A DNA stretch of 64,000 nucleotides from an uncultured Lachnospiraceae bacterium (GCA_910576895.1 CAJTJZ010000012.1:1-64000), one strand, 5' to 3'. Shown: positions 35,468 to 44,995, counted from the first letter of the stretch. Numbers and translations: made by a program. The notes: a model not told the origin generated them from the sequence alone.

Positions 35468-37465
35468 ATGAAGAAAAAAGAAAAAAGGATGGGAATAAGA
35501 ATTAATTTTAAAGCAAAGATTCTGGGATTTTGTTTGCCAATTACGATTATTATGGTTATTATATTGATTGCGATTGCTTATACCATGTCTCGAAAGAATA
35601 TTATTCAGTCTTCAGAAGATTTGCTAAATACATCAGCAAAAGATCAGGCACATCAAATTGAATCATGGCTGAATCAAAAGTTAAGAGAAGCATTTACTGT
35701 AAAATTTGATATAGAGCATTCGGATGCTTTCTTTGATAATGAAAAACTTCAGCAAAAGATGGATAGTTATTATTCACTTGATTCCGATTTTATTAGTGGC
35801 TTTTATCTTTCTGATGTGGATGGAACAATCATAAAAGCAACAGAATATACAGAAGCGGTTGTATCACCAAAAGATCAAGTATGGTTTATAGAAGGACTTA
35901 CAAGAATCAATCCAGCATTTACAGGAGCATATGAAAATAGTACAGGTAATCAAGTAATCAGTGTTTGTTCCATGTTAAATGACAGGGAACATATTCGAGT
36001 TCTTTCCGCAGATTTAACACTAGATACTGTCAATATGATTGTAAATTCCAGTGTTTCTATGAAAGATGCAGAATCCTTATTAATTGATAAAACAAAAGGA
36101 GTAATTTTAGCAGCAAGAGAAGAAGAATTGGTATCAACAGCATTAAGTGCAGGAAGTGATCAATTTCTTCAAAGTATCGCAAAAAGATTAGTAGAAAATA
36201 AATATGGTCTCTATACTTTTGGGGAGAAAGTCGCAGTGTTAAGAGAAATTAGTGGAACAGATTGGATTTTAGTATCTTATATTCCACTTTCTAAAATTAC
36301 TTCTGCTGTAGATGATATTCGTTTAAAATTGATTCTTATTGCAGGTATTTGTATTTTATTGTTAGCAGTTCTTAGTTTTCTTGTAGTACATATTGCAGTT
36401 AGTCCACTTAGAAAGTTGACAGGAAAAATTAAAGCAATGTCAGATGGTGATTTTACAATTACCATTGATCCCAAGGGCAATGATGAAATTACAGATATTC
36501 AAAGAAGTATGGCAGGATTTATTGCTGTTATGCGAACAATGATTCTTGAAATTAATAGAATTACAGAAAGTATTAAAGCACAGGCAGATACTAGCAGTAC
36601 TGTTTCGGAGTCTATGTTAGAAGCATCAAAAGCACAAGCAGATTCTATGAGTGCATTAAATCATACGGTTGATCAATTTTCTGTTTCTATTATGGAAATT
36701 GCAGAAAGTGCAACAAATTTAAGCAATGTAGTAGCAGATACAACAGAAGATAGTGAAGTAGTAAAAGATAGAATTGACCGTACCGTAGAAATTTCTAAAA
36801 AAGGTCGTACTGATATGCAGCGAGTTAGTGAAGCAATGAATACAATTCATAATTCTATCGATGCTTTAGAGGAAGCAATTAATAAAGTAGGAGATGCTTC
36901 CAAAGAGATTATAGGAATTATAGGATTAATTGGTGATATTTCCGAAGAAACAGCACTTCTTTCCTTAAATGCTTCGATTGAAGCAGCAAGAGCAGGAGAT
37001 GCAGGCAAAGGATTTGCTGTTGTTGCATCACAAATCAGTAAACTTGCTGATACAACAGCAAGCTCTGTGGAAAATATCAGTGGATTAATTCATGAAGTGG
37101 ATCATTTAATTGCAGATGCTGTGGAACAGGCTGATATTAGTGTTGATAATATTAATGAAAGCAGTGAAAGAATCCATATTGCTGTAAATACTTTTGATGA
37201 TATTTATAAAAAAATATTAAATGTAGAGGAAGTTATTGGAAAAATGGTGGAGGAAGTTCAAGTAGTAAATAATGTTGCTATGGATGTTTCTGCTGTATCA
37301 CAAGAACAAGCAGCTTCTACAGAAGTGATTCACAATACTTCGGAAACTATGGTAGAACAGGCAAATAATCTTGCAACAGAAAGCGAACAAGTAGCAGATT
37401 CTGCAAAAGTATTGACACAGACTTCAGAAGAACTTACAAAGCATATGGATAGATTTCGTATTTAG
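35468..37465 (+). CDS. Methyl-accepting chemotaxis protein with Cache sensor
   Basis: A 665-aa receptor: TM1 about 17-39, extracellular double-Cache domain about 45-280, TM2 about 288-310, HAMP about 311-365, and a long cytoplasmic coiled-coil signalling domain with the highly conserved hairpin tip (IGDISEETALLSLNASIEAA, AGDAGKGFAVVASQI). It would signal through CheW/CheA to the flagella; no che genes are in the window. Strong site GGGAGGT upstream. The next gene, a sugar-binding lipoprotein 23 nt downstream, is a likely partner. Confidence 0.94.
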   Translation: MKKKEKRMGIRINFKAKILGFCLPITIIMVIILIAIAYTMSRKNIIQSSEDLLNTSAKDQAHQIESWLNQKLREAFTVKFDIEHSDAFFDNEKLQQKMDSYYSLDSDFISGFYLSDVDGTIIKATEYTEAVVSPKDQVWFIEGLTRINPAFTGAYENSTGNQVISVCSMLNDREHIRVLSADLTLDTVNMIVNSSVSMKDAESLLIDKTKGVILAAREEELVSTALSAGSDQFLQSIAKRLVENKYGLYTFGEKVAVLREISGTDWILVSYIPLSKITSAVDDIRLKLILIAGICILLLAVLSFLVVHIAVSPLRKLTGKIKAMSDGDFTITIDPKGNDEITDIQRSMAGFIAVMRTMILEINRITESIKAQADTSSTVSESMLEASKAQADSMSALNHTVDQFSVSIMEIAESATNLSNVVADTTEDSEVVKDRIDRTVEISKKGRTDMQRVSEAMNTIHNSIDALEEAINKVGDASKEIIGIIGLIGDISEETALLSLNASIEAARAGDAGKGFAVVASQISKLADTTASSVENISGLIHEVDHLIADAVEQADISVDNINESSERIHIAVNTFDDIYKKILNVEEVIGKMVEEVQVVNNVAMDVSAVSQEQAASTEVIHNTSETMVEQANNLATESEQVADSAKVLTQTSEELTKHMDRFRI

Positions 37466-37488
37466 AAAATTGGAAAGAAGGTGAGAGT

Positions 37489-38460
37489 ATGAAAAGAAGA
37501 CAAGTATTTATTATGATCATTTTATTTTTTCTTGGATTTACAGCTTGTGGAAAAACAGAGAATACAGGAACAGAAAATGGAAATGGGATTCAATGTATGC
37601 TTACAATTTCTGATGGTTCAGATGCTTTTCGAGCAATGCTTGTAGAAGCGGCACAGACGGCAGCAGAGGAAGCAGGCATGGAATTAACAGTAATGGACGC
37701 AGAGGGTTCAACAGAAAATCAAATGAATCAAATAAAAAATGCAAATTCCTATGATGTGATTATTTGTGCTCTTTGTGATAGTGGTATGGCACAAGAAATG
37801 GAAGCACTGGCAGGAGATAAACCAATGGTATTTATTAATAGCTGTCCAGAGGAAGACTATTTAGAGGCAAATAAATATATTTATGTAGGATCAGATGAAG
37901 CGGTTGCAGGAAATTTGCAAGCAGAATATATTTTAGAGAAATATGCCGAAAAAAATACCTTAAATATTGTTATGATAAAAGGAGAAAAAATGCATTCTGC
38001 TACAAAAGGAAGAACAAGGGCAGTAAAAGCAAAATTAGAAGCTTCGGGCAAAGAAATTCATTATGTTTTTGATGATTATGCCGATTGGAGTACTGATACG
38101 GCAAATAATATGTTTCAATTATTTTTAAAGACAGGGCAGGATGTTGATTGTGTTATTAGTAATAATGATTCTATGGCAATTGGAATTGTACAAGCAGCAA
38201 AGGAGAATAATTTATCCTTAGAAAATCTGCCAATTCTTGGTGTGGATGCGACAGAAGAAGGATTAAATGCTGTTGCAGCAAATGAAATGGCATGTACCAT
38301 TTTTCAGCCTGCTGTAGGACAAGGGCAGGCTGCAGTAAAGGCTGCAATTCGTATGGTAAAAAAGGAAAGCATTGCTAGTCTTGAGGGGGCAGAAGATGAG
38401 CTTTATGTCTGGGTACCATTTGAAGCAGTTACAAAAAATAATGTAAAAAATTATCAATAA
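37489..38460 (+). CDS. Periplasmic-binding-protein-like lipoprotein (RbsB family)
   Basis: A 323-aa lipoprotein: signal peptide with lipobox FTAC (Cys20), then a type-I periplasmic binding fold. It resembles ribose/galactose-type binding proteins (MEALAGDKPMVFINS, GTDGVDA-like ILGVDATEEGLNAV, TIFQPAVGQGQAA). There is no sugar ABC ATPase or permease nearby. It follows the MCP by 23 nt in one operon, so it probably presents a ligand to that receptor, as RbsB and MglB do for Trg. The partner role is inferred. The ligand is probably a sugar or autoinducer-like sugar. Confidence 0.85.
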   Translation: MKRRQVFIMIILFFLGFTACGKTENTGTENGNGIQCMLTISDGSDAFRAMLVEAAQTAAEEAGMELTVMDAEGSTENQMNQIKNANSYDVIICALCDSGMAQEMEALAGDKPMVFINSCPEEDYLEANKYIYVGSDEAVAGNLQAEYILEKYAEKNTLNIVMIKGEKMHSATKGRTRAVKAKLEASGKEIHYVFDDYADWSTDTANNMFQLFLKTGQDVDCVISNNDSMAIGIVQAAKENNLSLENLPILGVDATEEGLNAVAANEMACTIFQPAVGQGQAAVKAAIRMVKKESIASLEGAEDELYVWVPFEAVTKNNVKNYQ

Positions 38461-38478
38461 ATAATAGTTCTCTTTTTT

Positions 38479-38504
38479 AGCAGTTACTTTTTTCGGTAGC
38501 TGCT
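38479..38504. terminator. Terminator between convergent lipoprotein and araC-type genes
   Basis: AGCAGTTAC pairs with GTAGCTGCT around TTTTTTCG; T-tracts flank it on the minus-strand side. It overlaps the last codons of the AraC-family gene. Confidence 0.6.
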
Positions 38505-39263
38505 AGGAGGACAGCCTTTTAATTTTTTAAATTGTCTGGAAAAATGTTCAAAATTTTCATAACCTACCATACTTGCTACTTCAGAAACAGAATATCCCGT
38601 TCCATGTAATAATTGTGCAGCACGTTCAATACGGCTGCAAATAATATCTTGTTGAATAGAGATTCCAAAAAATTCCTTATATAAATGTTGTAAATAAGAA
38701 GTGCTAATATTTAAGTCACTAGCAATTTCTTCTGCACTTTTTGGGTAATGCTCGTAATTTTGAATTTTCTTTCTAACTTCCATTAATTCTCGGCGGTATT
38801 TCGCTGTTTTTGCACTATTTTTCCTAGAAAAATGATAAAGATCGCTAAATTTGTAGAACATAGTGCTGATCTTTTGATTTATAATCATTTCATGTTGTTC
38901 CCCAGTATCAAAATATTCAATAAATAAATCAGAAATCATTTCTGATATACTAGTATTATCTGCAAGTACCATAGGCGTATGAAAAGGAATATCAAGTGTT
39001 TCAAAAAAATTATCATAAGGATTAATGTCAAAATGAATCCAATCATTAATAAAATATTTGCCAAGTCTGCGATAAAGCTGTGGTGCTCCTTTTTTATATA
39101 AAAAATAAGAATTTTCAGGAACAAGGTGATAAGTTCCATTAAGCCATACTTCTGTAGGACAACGGAAAAATAAAAACAGGAAATCACCACTTCCCTGAAA
39201 ACGTTTTACATCAATTCCCTCCCAATTGACATATTGATATCCTAGATTTGATATTGTAATCAT
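38484..39263 (-). CDS. AraC-family transcriptional regulator
   Basis: A 259-aa regulator. The N-terminal 150 residues form a cupin-like sensing region (RCPTEVWLNGTYHLVPENSY). The last 100 carry two helix-turn-helix units (SAEEIASDLNISTSYLQHLY and YSVSEVASMVGYENFEHFSR) with the family end motif FKKLKGCPPSSYRK. The start at 39263 has GGAGGG 9 nt upstream, whereas a start at 39326 lacks one. It is divergent from the GH51 arabinofuranosidase gene and probably senses the plant-sugar signal that controls it (inference). Confidence 0.9.
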   Translation of the reverse strand: MITISNLGYQYVNWEGIDVKRFQGSGDFLFLFFRCPTEVWLNGTYHLVPENSYFLYKKGAPQLYRRLGKYFINDWIHFDINPYDNFFETLDIPFHTPMVLADNTSISEMISDLFIEYFDTGEQHEMIINQKISTMFYKFSDLYHFSRKNSAKTAKYRRELMEVRKKIQNYEHYPKSAEEIASDLNISTSYLQHLYKEFFGISIQQDIICSRIERAAQLLHGTGYSVSEVASMVGYENFEHFSRQFKKLKGCPPSSYRKK

Positions 39264-39381
39264 TGTAATCTCCCTCCATAAAATAGCAGAATAGTGCAAA
39301 TATATGACAGTTAATATCATAGACAAAATACAGTTTTTGCTTTATGATTGTCTATAACGAATTCGTTTATTTTAAGGAGTA

Positions 39382-39432
39382 ATGGGAAAAATATAAGAGC
39401 AGATTTGTCAGGACTTGCTATATTTTTCCCAT
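39382..39432. repeat. Perfect 14-bp inverted repeat upstream of the GH51 gene
   Basis: ATGGGAAAAATATA (39382-39395) and its exact complement (39419-39432) flank 23 bp. It lies in the 331-bp divergent gap between the AraC regulator and the GH51 gene and could be an operator or an RNA hairpin of a long leader. No -35/-10 pair is clear next to it. Confidence 0.6.
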
Positions 39433-39594
39433 GAATTCTTAATTCCTTTTTGGAAAATATAAGTTATATTATAACAGAAAAAATCAAATTTACAATAGTA
39501 CTATGAAATATGTCATGAAATGTTATGAAAAAATGTTTATAAAATGGTATTTATAAATGTTGCAGAAGAAAGAAATAGAATTGGAGGGATGGTA

Positions 39595-42500
39595 TTGAAA
39601 AAACAGTATCTGGGATTACTTGCCTTCTTTTTAGTGGTAATTTTGTCTATGACTTCTTTTTTGCCAATGGGTGTAAATGCTGCAAAAAAAAGAGCGTTAA
39701 AATTAAGTAGTACAAAAGTAACTCTTTTTATTGGCGAAAAGAAGAAAATTACAATTAAAAATGGGACAACTGCAAAGGTAAAGAAAGTAACTTGGGAAGT
39801 AGATAAAAAGGGCAGTGATATTATTTCTTTATCTAAGGAATCAAAAAAGGGTGTAGAAATTACAGCATTAAAAAAAGGGACTGCTGTTGTTACAGCAAAA
39901 ATTACAGCAAAGGGAAAAACATATCAAAAAACAGTAAAAGTTACTGTAAAGAAAAAAGTAATCAAAACAAATCCGAATGTTCCAGCAGAAGATGAAACAA
40001 AAGAACCAGAAGAAGAAAAGAAAGAAGTATTTGGAGAAGCCGGAACGGTTTCTGCATATAGTCAGGAACAGTCAAATTATACATTAAATATTAATGCTTC
40101 TGAAAAAGTACATGATATTAGTGATATGCTTTATGGTATTTTTATTGAGGATATTAATTTTGCCGCAGATGGCGGATTATATGCAGAGTTAATACAAAAC
40201 CGTTCTTTTGAATTTACAAATTTAGCTTCTAATAATGAAAAGCATGCATGGTCAGATGTCGGAAAAGTAACTTCCACAGTAATGAAAAATGATAAGGGAA
40301 GCTTAAATGTAAATAATCCAAATTATATGGTCTTAGAAAATACATCAAATGAACCAGCAGGAATTGCAAATACTGGATTTTTAGATGGAATTGCTGTAAA
40401 AGAAAATGCAAAGTATCAATTTTCCATTTATGCAAGAGGTATGGATAATTATAAAGGACCTATTCATATTGCAATTACAAATGGAGATAAGATATTAGCA
40501 AGAAGTGATATAAAAGAAATTACTTCGGAATGGAAAAAGTATGAATTAACTTTAACAGCAAATGCAAGTGTATATACAAATGTAAAATTACAGGTAACGA
40601 TAGATAAGGGAAAAGCTGCTATTGATATGGTTTCTCTTTTCCCGGAAGATACTTATAAGGGCAGAGAAAATGGACTTAGAAAAGATTTGGCAGAAAAATT
40701 GGAAGCATTGCATCCATCTTTTTTAAGATTTCCGGGTGGCTGTATTGTAGAAGGAGTAAATCTTGATTTAGCTTATAATTGGAAAGATTCTATTGGCGTT
40801 GGACCAGATGGAGAACCATTAGAATTTAATGGAACTTATGGTGATGTGGCTGTTCGTAAACAAGGACAAAGTATTTGGACAGATGAGAAAGCAACCAATG
40901 ATCCTTATCCATCTTTTATGAGCTATGGACTTGGATTTTATGAGTATTTCTTATTGGCAGAAGATCTTGGAGCTGCTCCTGTTCCTGTTTTAAATTGTGG
41001 CTTGTGCTGTATGGGACAGGCAAATGGTGCAGGTCCAGCCGTAGGGACAAAAGAATTTGAACAATACATACAAGATGCATTGGATCTAGTAGAATTTTGT
41101 AAAGGTAGTGAAACAACAAAATGGGGAAAAGTGCGTGCAAGTCTTGGACATAAAGAGCCATTTAAGTTAAAATATGTAGGTATTGGAAATGAACAATGGG
41201 GAGCAAATTTCTTCAAACATTATGAAGCATTTGTAGATGCTTTTGAGGAAGCAAAGAAGAAAAATCCAGAACTTTATGGAGATATTGAACTGATGTTTTC
41301 TGCTGGTATTGACGATGGTGACAGCGGTGCAGTAAATTATATGCCTGCATATAAAGAAGCGGCTGATTGGCTGAAAAAACATCCTGAAAAAACAATCAAA
41401 GATTTCGCAGGTGCAATCGATCATCATTATTATAATGATCCATCTTGGTTTTTAAATAATGCAGATTATTATGATGAAAAGAATTATAGTAGAGATACAG
41501 ATTCTATGGCAAATACAAAATTTGGAGGCGGCATTCAGGTATTTCTTGGAGAATATGCAGCAAGATCAAATACATTACAGGCAGCACTTGCAGAAGCAGC
41601 TTATATGACAGGTTTGGAACGTAATGGAGATATTGTAAGAATGGCAGCATATGCACCATTATTTGGTAATCTTACGGCACTCCATTGGGCACCAGATTTA
41701 ATATGGTTTAATAATCATGCGGTAACTTCTTCTATTAATTACTATGTACAAAAGATTTTTGCTGATAATGCTGGTACTTCTTTATTAAAATCAGATTTTC
41801 AAGGGGCACAAATAGAAGAAAAACCATTTCAGGGAAAAGTAGGAATTGGAACATGGAGTACTTCTGCGAAATTTGATAATATAAAAGTGGTTGATAATGA
41901 TAGTGGTAATGTTTTAGCAGAACATAATTTTTCTAAAGATAATTTCTCCAAAGATTTTGAAAAGATTTCTGATGGTTCTTGGGCAGTGGAAGATGGTGTT
42001 TTAGTACAGTCAAGTACAAGTACAGATGCAGTAAAATATGGTACGACAGGAACAGTAGCTTATTTTGGAGATAGTAACTGGTCAAATTATACTTATACCG
42101 TAGAAGCTACAAAAACAGGCGGAGAGGAAGGATTTTTAATTCCATTTGCAGTAGGAAATAAGAATAATAATTATTTCTGGAATATTGGAGGATGGGGAAA
42201 TACAGTATCCTGTCTGCAACAAGTAAATAATGGAGTAAAATCAGAACAACTTGCTGGTACTGTGAAAAATTGTGTTTTAAAAACAGGAACAACTTATCAG
42301 TTAAAAGTGGTTGTTACCAATAAAAATGTAAAGTGTTATTTAGATGATGAGCTTTATGTTGATTTTGATTTACCAAATACTGCAAATGCAGAAAGTTATC
42401 AAGTAGTAAGTACAGATAAGACAGGCGATATTATTATTAAAATGGTAAATGTAACAGGAGATGCAAAGACAGTTGCAATTAATATTGATGGTATTGATAC

Positions 42501-42678
42501 AATCAATGAAAATGCAGCAGTATATACCGTAGCTGGTGACAGCTTAGGCAATGATAATATTCTTGAAAAAGAGGAAGATGTAACTTTAGTTTCTTCGGAA
42601 GTATCGGGAATTAGGAAACAATTTAATTATACAATTCCACAGTATTCTGTAACTGTATTAAGAATAAAAACAAAATAA
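39595..42678 (+). CDS. Secreted GH51 alpha-L-arabinofuranosidase, multidomain
   Basis: A 1027-aa exported glycosidase that would remove arabinose side chains from plant arabinan or arabinoxylan. TTG start at 39595: GGAGGG (39583-39588) is 6 nt upstream and the signal peptide MKKQYLGLLAFFLVVILS follows at once. Domains: BIG2-like Ig domain (about 32-120), linker rich in Glu, GH51 start (YGIFIEDINFAADGGLYAEL), an inserted carbohydrate-binding-like sandwich (about 215-345), the catalytic barrel with acid/base E533 in GIGNEQWG and nucleophile E653 in FLGEYAAR, then an inserted concanavalin-like domain (about 740-910) and the C-terminal beta sandwich. There is no sortase motif. The divergent AraC gene is a likely regulator. 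Confidence 0.92.
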   Translation: MKKQYLGLLAFFLVVILSMTSFLPMGVNAAKKRALKLSSTKVTLFIGEKKKITIKNGTTAKVKKVTWEVDKKGSDIISLSKESKKGVEITALKKGTAVVTAKITAKGKTYQKTVKVTVKKKVIKTNPNVPAEDETKEPEEEKKEVFGEAGTVSAYSQEQSNYTLNINASEKVHDISDMLYGIFIEDINFAADGGLYAELIQNRSFEFTNLASNNEKHAWSDVGKVTSTVMKNDKGSLNVNNPNYMVLENTSNEPAGIANTGFLDGIAVKENAKYQFSIYARGMDNYKGPIHIAITNGDKILARSDIKEITSEWKKYELTLTANASVYTNVKLQVTIDKGKAAIDMVSLFPEDTYKGRENGLRKDLAEKLEALHPSFLRFPGGCIVEGVNLDLAYNWKDSIGVGPDGEPLEFNGTYGDVAVRKQGQSIWTDEKATNDPYPSFMSYGLGFYEYFLLAEDLGAAPVPVLNCGLCCMGQANGAGPAVGTKEFEQYIQDALDLVEFCKGSETTKWGKVRASLGHKEPFKLKYVGIGNEQWGANFFKHYEAFVDAFEEAKKKNPELYGDIELMFSAGIDDGDSGAVNYMPAYKEAADWLKKHPEKTIKDFAGAIDHHYYNDPSWFLNNADYYDEKNYSRDTDSMANTKFGGGIQVFLGEYAARSNTLQAALAEAAYMTGLERNGDIVRMAAYAPLFGNLTALHWAPDLIWFNNHAVTSSINYYVQKIFADNAGTSLLKSDFQGAQIEEKPFQGKVGIGTWSTSAKFDNIKVVDNDSGNVLAEHNFSKDNFSKDFEKISDGSWAVEDGVLVQSSTSTDAVKYGTTGTVAYFGDSNWSNYTYTVEATKTGGEEGFLIPFAVGNKNNNYFWNIGGWGNTVSCLQQVNNGVKSEQLAGTVKNCVLKTGTTYQLKVVVTNKNVKCYLDDELYVDFDLPNTANAESYQVVSTDKTGDIIIKMVNVTGDAKTVAINIDGIDTINENAAVYTVAGDSLGNDNILEKEEDVTLVSSEVSGIRKQFNYTIPQYSVTVLRIKTK

Positions 42679-42792
42679 AAAACAGTACATAAGAAAAAAA
42701 ATAAAATTTTTGTGATATTTCCTGCTGCTAAAAGGTATTATAAGTGAAAGGCCTTTCAAGTAGAAACATAAAAAAGTCAATTAGAAAGATAG

Positions 42793-42827
42793 TATACTGT
42801 CGGTCAGATTTTTTGGCCGCCAGTATA
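42793..42827 (+). repeat. Terminal hairpin of the dispersed repeat, copy D (partial)
   Basis: TATACTG (42793-42799) with CAGTATA (42821-42827), and the inner GGTCAGATTTTTTGGCC, match the last hairpin of copies B and C. The rest of the element is absent. Confidence 0.7.
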
Positions 42828-42861
42828 AGATTGGCGTGTCACAGCAGATGGGGAGATGATC

Positions 42862-43344
42862 ATGGATAAGGATTTGTTTTATGCTGTTATTAAGAAGTAT
42901 AAGGACAGTATTTTTGCGATAGCATTTCAATATTGTAAAAATCCATATGATGCAGATGATGTGGTTCAGGAGGTTTTTTTAAAGTATTATACAGTAGAAA
43001 AGGAGTTTGAAAGTGAGGAGCATATTAGAAACTGGCTGATTCGGGTAGCTGTGAATACAAGTAAAAAGCTAGTGATATCTCCTTGGAAGAAACGTCATCT
43101 TTCATTAGAGGATTATGTAGAAACACTTACTTTTGAAGAACCAGAGGAAAGCGAAGTTTTCTATGCTGTTATGGAACTTCCTGAAAAATATCGTATTGTT
43201 GTTCATCTGTATTATCAAGAGGGATATAGTACAAAGGAAGTCGCAGAAATATTGCATATCCGAGAATCTACGGTATCGACCAGACTGTTGAGGGCAAGAA
43301 AAATGTTAAAAGAGAAGTTGCAGGAGGTATGGAAGGATGAATAA
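42862..43344 (+). CDS. RNA polymerase sigma factor, ECF type
   Basis: A 160-aa sigma-70-family factor: region 2 (FAIAFQYCKNPYDADDVVQE, VFLKYY) and region 4 (LPEKYRIVVHLYYQEGYSTKE, STVSTRLLRARKMLK). The start at 42862 lies 6 nt after GGGGAG; an ATG at 42856 abuts that site. It overlaps the next gene by 8 bp, the usual sigma/anti-sigma arrangement. The repeat fragment (copy D) sits in its promoter region. Confidence 0.9.
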   Translation: MDKDLFYAVIKKYKDSIFAIAFQYCKNPYDADDVVQEVFLKYYTVEKEFESEEHIRNWLIRVAVNTSKKLVISPWKKRHLSLEDYVETLTFEEPEESEVFYAVMELPEKYRIVVHLYYQEGYSTKEVAEILHIRESTVSTRLLRARKMLKEKLQEVWKDE

Positions 43345-43936
43345 TAAAGAATTATATCAAAAAACTTTTTCAAGGCTTCATGCCTCTGAAAATTTAGAAT
43401 TGGAGGATATTATTATGAAGAAGAAAAAGTTTCGTCTGCCAAAAATGGCAGCTTGTTTCATGGCAGCATTTGTCTTAACTTCTGTATTAGGAGTTGGAGC
43501 ATATGCAGCAGTTTCTGGAGATTTCCTTGGTACAATAAAAGTTTTCTTTAATGGAAAAGCAACAGATGTAGATTTTTATGAGCAAGAGGATGGATCTTTG
43601 CTTGGAAGAATGAAATCGGATAGTAAGAAAGAAGAAGAATTAGAAGTTTGGGTTGCTTCTGATAAAGATTTGGGTGATCTATCTAAAGAAATTACAGATG
43701 ATAGTATAAATATTAATTTTGAGAATCAGCCAGTAGTAACAGAGGAAGAAGGGCGTATCCTTATTTCTTATCAAGATCAAGTAATTGATATTACAGAGGA
43801 AATAGAAAAAAATGGACGGTATGAATATGTTTATGAAGATAATGGTGAGAAAATTATGATGGTATCTTTTACTGAGGAAGGCGATATTAATACAGCTTTT
43901 TGTGACGTAGAAGAAGGGAACGAGATAGAAAAATAA
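43337..43936 (+). CDS. Probable anti-sigma factor (single-pass membrane protein)
   Basis: A 199-aa protein: a 30-residue cytoplasmic N-terminus with FSRLHASENLELEDIIM, one TM helix (MAACFMAAFVLTSVLGVG), and an acidic extracellular domain. The short N-terminal segment resembles the sigma-binding part of DUF4179-like anti-sigma factors. Its start lies inside the sigma gene after AGGAGG. It is assigned by this context; I do not recognise the extracellular domain. Confidence 0.7.
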   Translation: MNNKELYQKTFSRLHASENLELEDIIMKKKKFRLPKMAACFMAAFVLTSVLGVGAYAAVSGDFLGTIKVFFNGKATDVDFYEQEDGSLLGRMKSDSKKEEELEVWVASDKDLGDLSKEITDDSININFENQPVVTEEEGRILISYQDQVIDITEEIEKNGRYEYVYEDNGEKIMMVSFTEEGDINTAFCDVEEGNEIEK

Positions 43937-43987
43937 AAAAGGAAGAAAAAAATATTTCTCTAAAATTTATTTGAAAAGATAAGAAAT

Positions 43988-44026
43988 AAAAAGGCAGCAG
44001 CATGTTAGGAAGTGCTGCTGTCTTTT
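43988..44026 (+). terminator. Terminator after the ECF operon
   Basis: AAAAAGGCAGCAGCA pairs with TGCTGCTGTCTTTT, a strong stem with a T-rich end. Confidence 0.88.
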
Positions 44027-44055
44027 GTATTAGTTTTTATTTTTTTGATAATGGA

Positions 44056-44082
44056 TTGACTGTTTTTTTTGTATGTTATAAT
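44056..44082 (+). promoter_or_regulatory. Promoter of the GNAT gene
   Basis: TTGACT (44056-44061), 15 bp, TATAAT (44077-44082), 47 bp before the start codon. Confidence 0.6.
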
Positions 44083-44128
44083 AAATGTATATTTTTTCGT
44101 GGTAAGTGATATTTTGGAGGATATAAAA

Positions 44129-44620
44129 ATGGAAATCGAAATAAGAGCTTATAAAAAACAGGATTTACCTGAAATGATGATAATATGGAATGAAGTTGTG
44201 GAGGAAGGAGTTGCTTTTCCGCAAGAGGAACTTTTAACAAGCAAGACAGGAGAAGAATTTTTTGCTTCCCAAACATATAGTGCTGTTGCTATTGATGTAA
44301 ATACAAAAAAAGTTCTGGGACTTTATATTTTGCACCCAAATAATGTGGGAAGATGTGGCCATATATGCAATGCAAGTTATGCTGTTTCTTCTAAAAACAG
44401 AGGAATGCATATCGGAGAAAAATTAGTTTTAGATTGTCTTATACAAGGGAAAAAATATGGTTTTAAGATATTGCAATTTAATGCAGTAGTTGCAACAAAT
44501 TTTCATGCAAAACATCTTTATGAGCGTTTAGGTTTTGTTCCCCTTGGTACAATTCCAAAAGGTTTTCGTAAAAAAGATGGGTATTATGAAGATATTTGTC
44601 CTTATTATTATGAACTATAG
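44129..44620 (+). CDS. GNAT-family N-acetyltransferase
   Basis: A 163-aa acetyltransferase using acetyl-CoA. The fold is visible as MEIEIRAYKKQDLPEMMIIWN, the acetyl-CoA loop with SSKNRGMHIGEKLVLDCL (a variant of the R/Q-x-x-G-x-G/A motif), and the end HLYERLGFVPLGTIPKGFR. Closest in pattern to YhhY/phosphinothricin-type acetyltransferases. The start at 44129 is 9 nt after TTGGAGG; the upstream ATG at 44069 lies within the promoter. The substrate is unknown. Confidence 0.88.
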   Translation: MEIEIRAYKKQDLPEMMIIWNEVVEEGVAFPQEELLTSKTGEEFFASQTYSAVAIDVNTKKVLGLYILHPNNVGRCGHICNASYAVSSKNRGMHIGEKLVLDCLIQGKKYGFKILQFNAVVATNFHAKHLYERLGFVPLGTIPKGFRKKDGYYEDICPYYYEL

Positions 44621-44727
44621 ATTTTATCAGTAGTTATCTAATATTTTTAAAAAAATTGGCATTTTTTATTGACAATGATAGAAGTATTATGATATTATTT
44701 TGTTAAAATAGAATCAAAAGAAAGTTC

Positions 44728-44756
44728 TTGAAAAGTGTACAAAAAATGATTATAAT
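44728..44756 (+). promoter_or_regulatory. Promoter of the 58-aa basic protein
   Basis: TTGAAA (44728-44733), 17 bp, perfect TATAAT (44751-44756). A second weaker pair (TTGACA 44669, TATTAT 44693) lies upstream. Confidence 0.7.
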
Positions 44757-44808
44757 AATTTTATTGGTGAAATAATAAAATTTTAGTTAATTGTAGGTGG
44801 TAGAAAAT

Positions 44809-44985
44809 ATGAGTATAAAATTATTGAAAAAAAAACGTATTATTGATACGTTTGCTGCAAGGGATTTGCAAATGCCAGATGAACAAAATTCTGTGGACAG
44901 TCTTAGTGAATATTCATTACGAAAAGGATATGGATTGGAGTTACGTAGGCGTAGGCGTAAGAGAAAGAAATCCACAGTTATTTAA
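44809..44985 (+). CDS. Small 58-aa protein with Arg/Lys-rich tail
   Basis: ATG at 44809 follows AGGTGG by 7 nt. The product starts MSIKLLKKKRIIDTF and ends ELRRRRRKRKKSTVI; the middle is acidic (MPDEQNSVDSLSE). It is not recognised. Its own consensus promoter and a strong terminator make it a free-standing unit directly before the metallopeptidase-FRG pair. The very basic tail suggests nucleic-acid or membrane binding. It may be an accessory of the downstream pair, but the terminator between them argues for separate control. Confidence 0.6.
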   Translation: MSIKLLKKKRIIDTFAARDLQMPDEQNSVDSLSEYSLRKGYGLELRRRRRKRKKSTVI

Positions 44986-44995
44986 GACAATTCAG

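Noticed and set aside
36277..36480. Minus-strand ORF within the MCP HAMP region
   Set aside because: Entirely contained in a conserved chemoreceptor gene, with no start signals.
40938..41427. Minus-strand ORFs within the GH51 gene
   Set aside because: They overlap the conserved catalytic barrel and have no ribosome sites or recognisable motifs.
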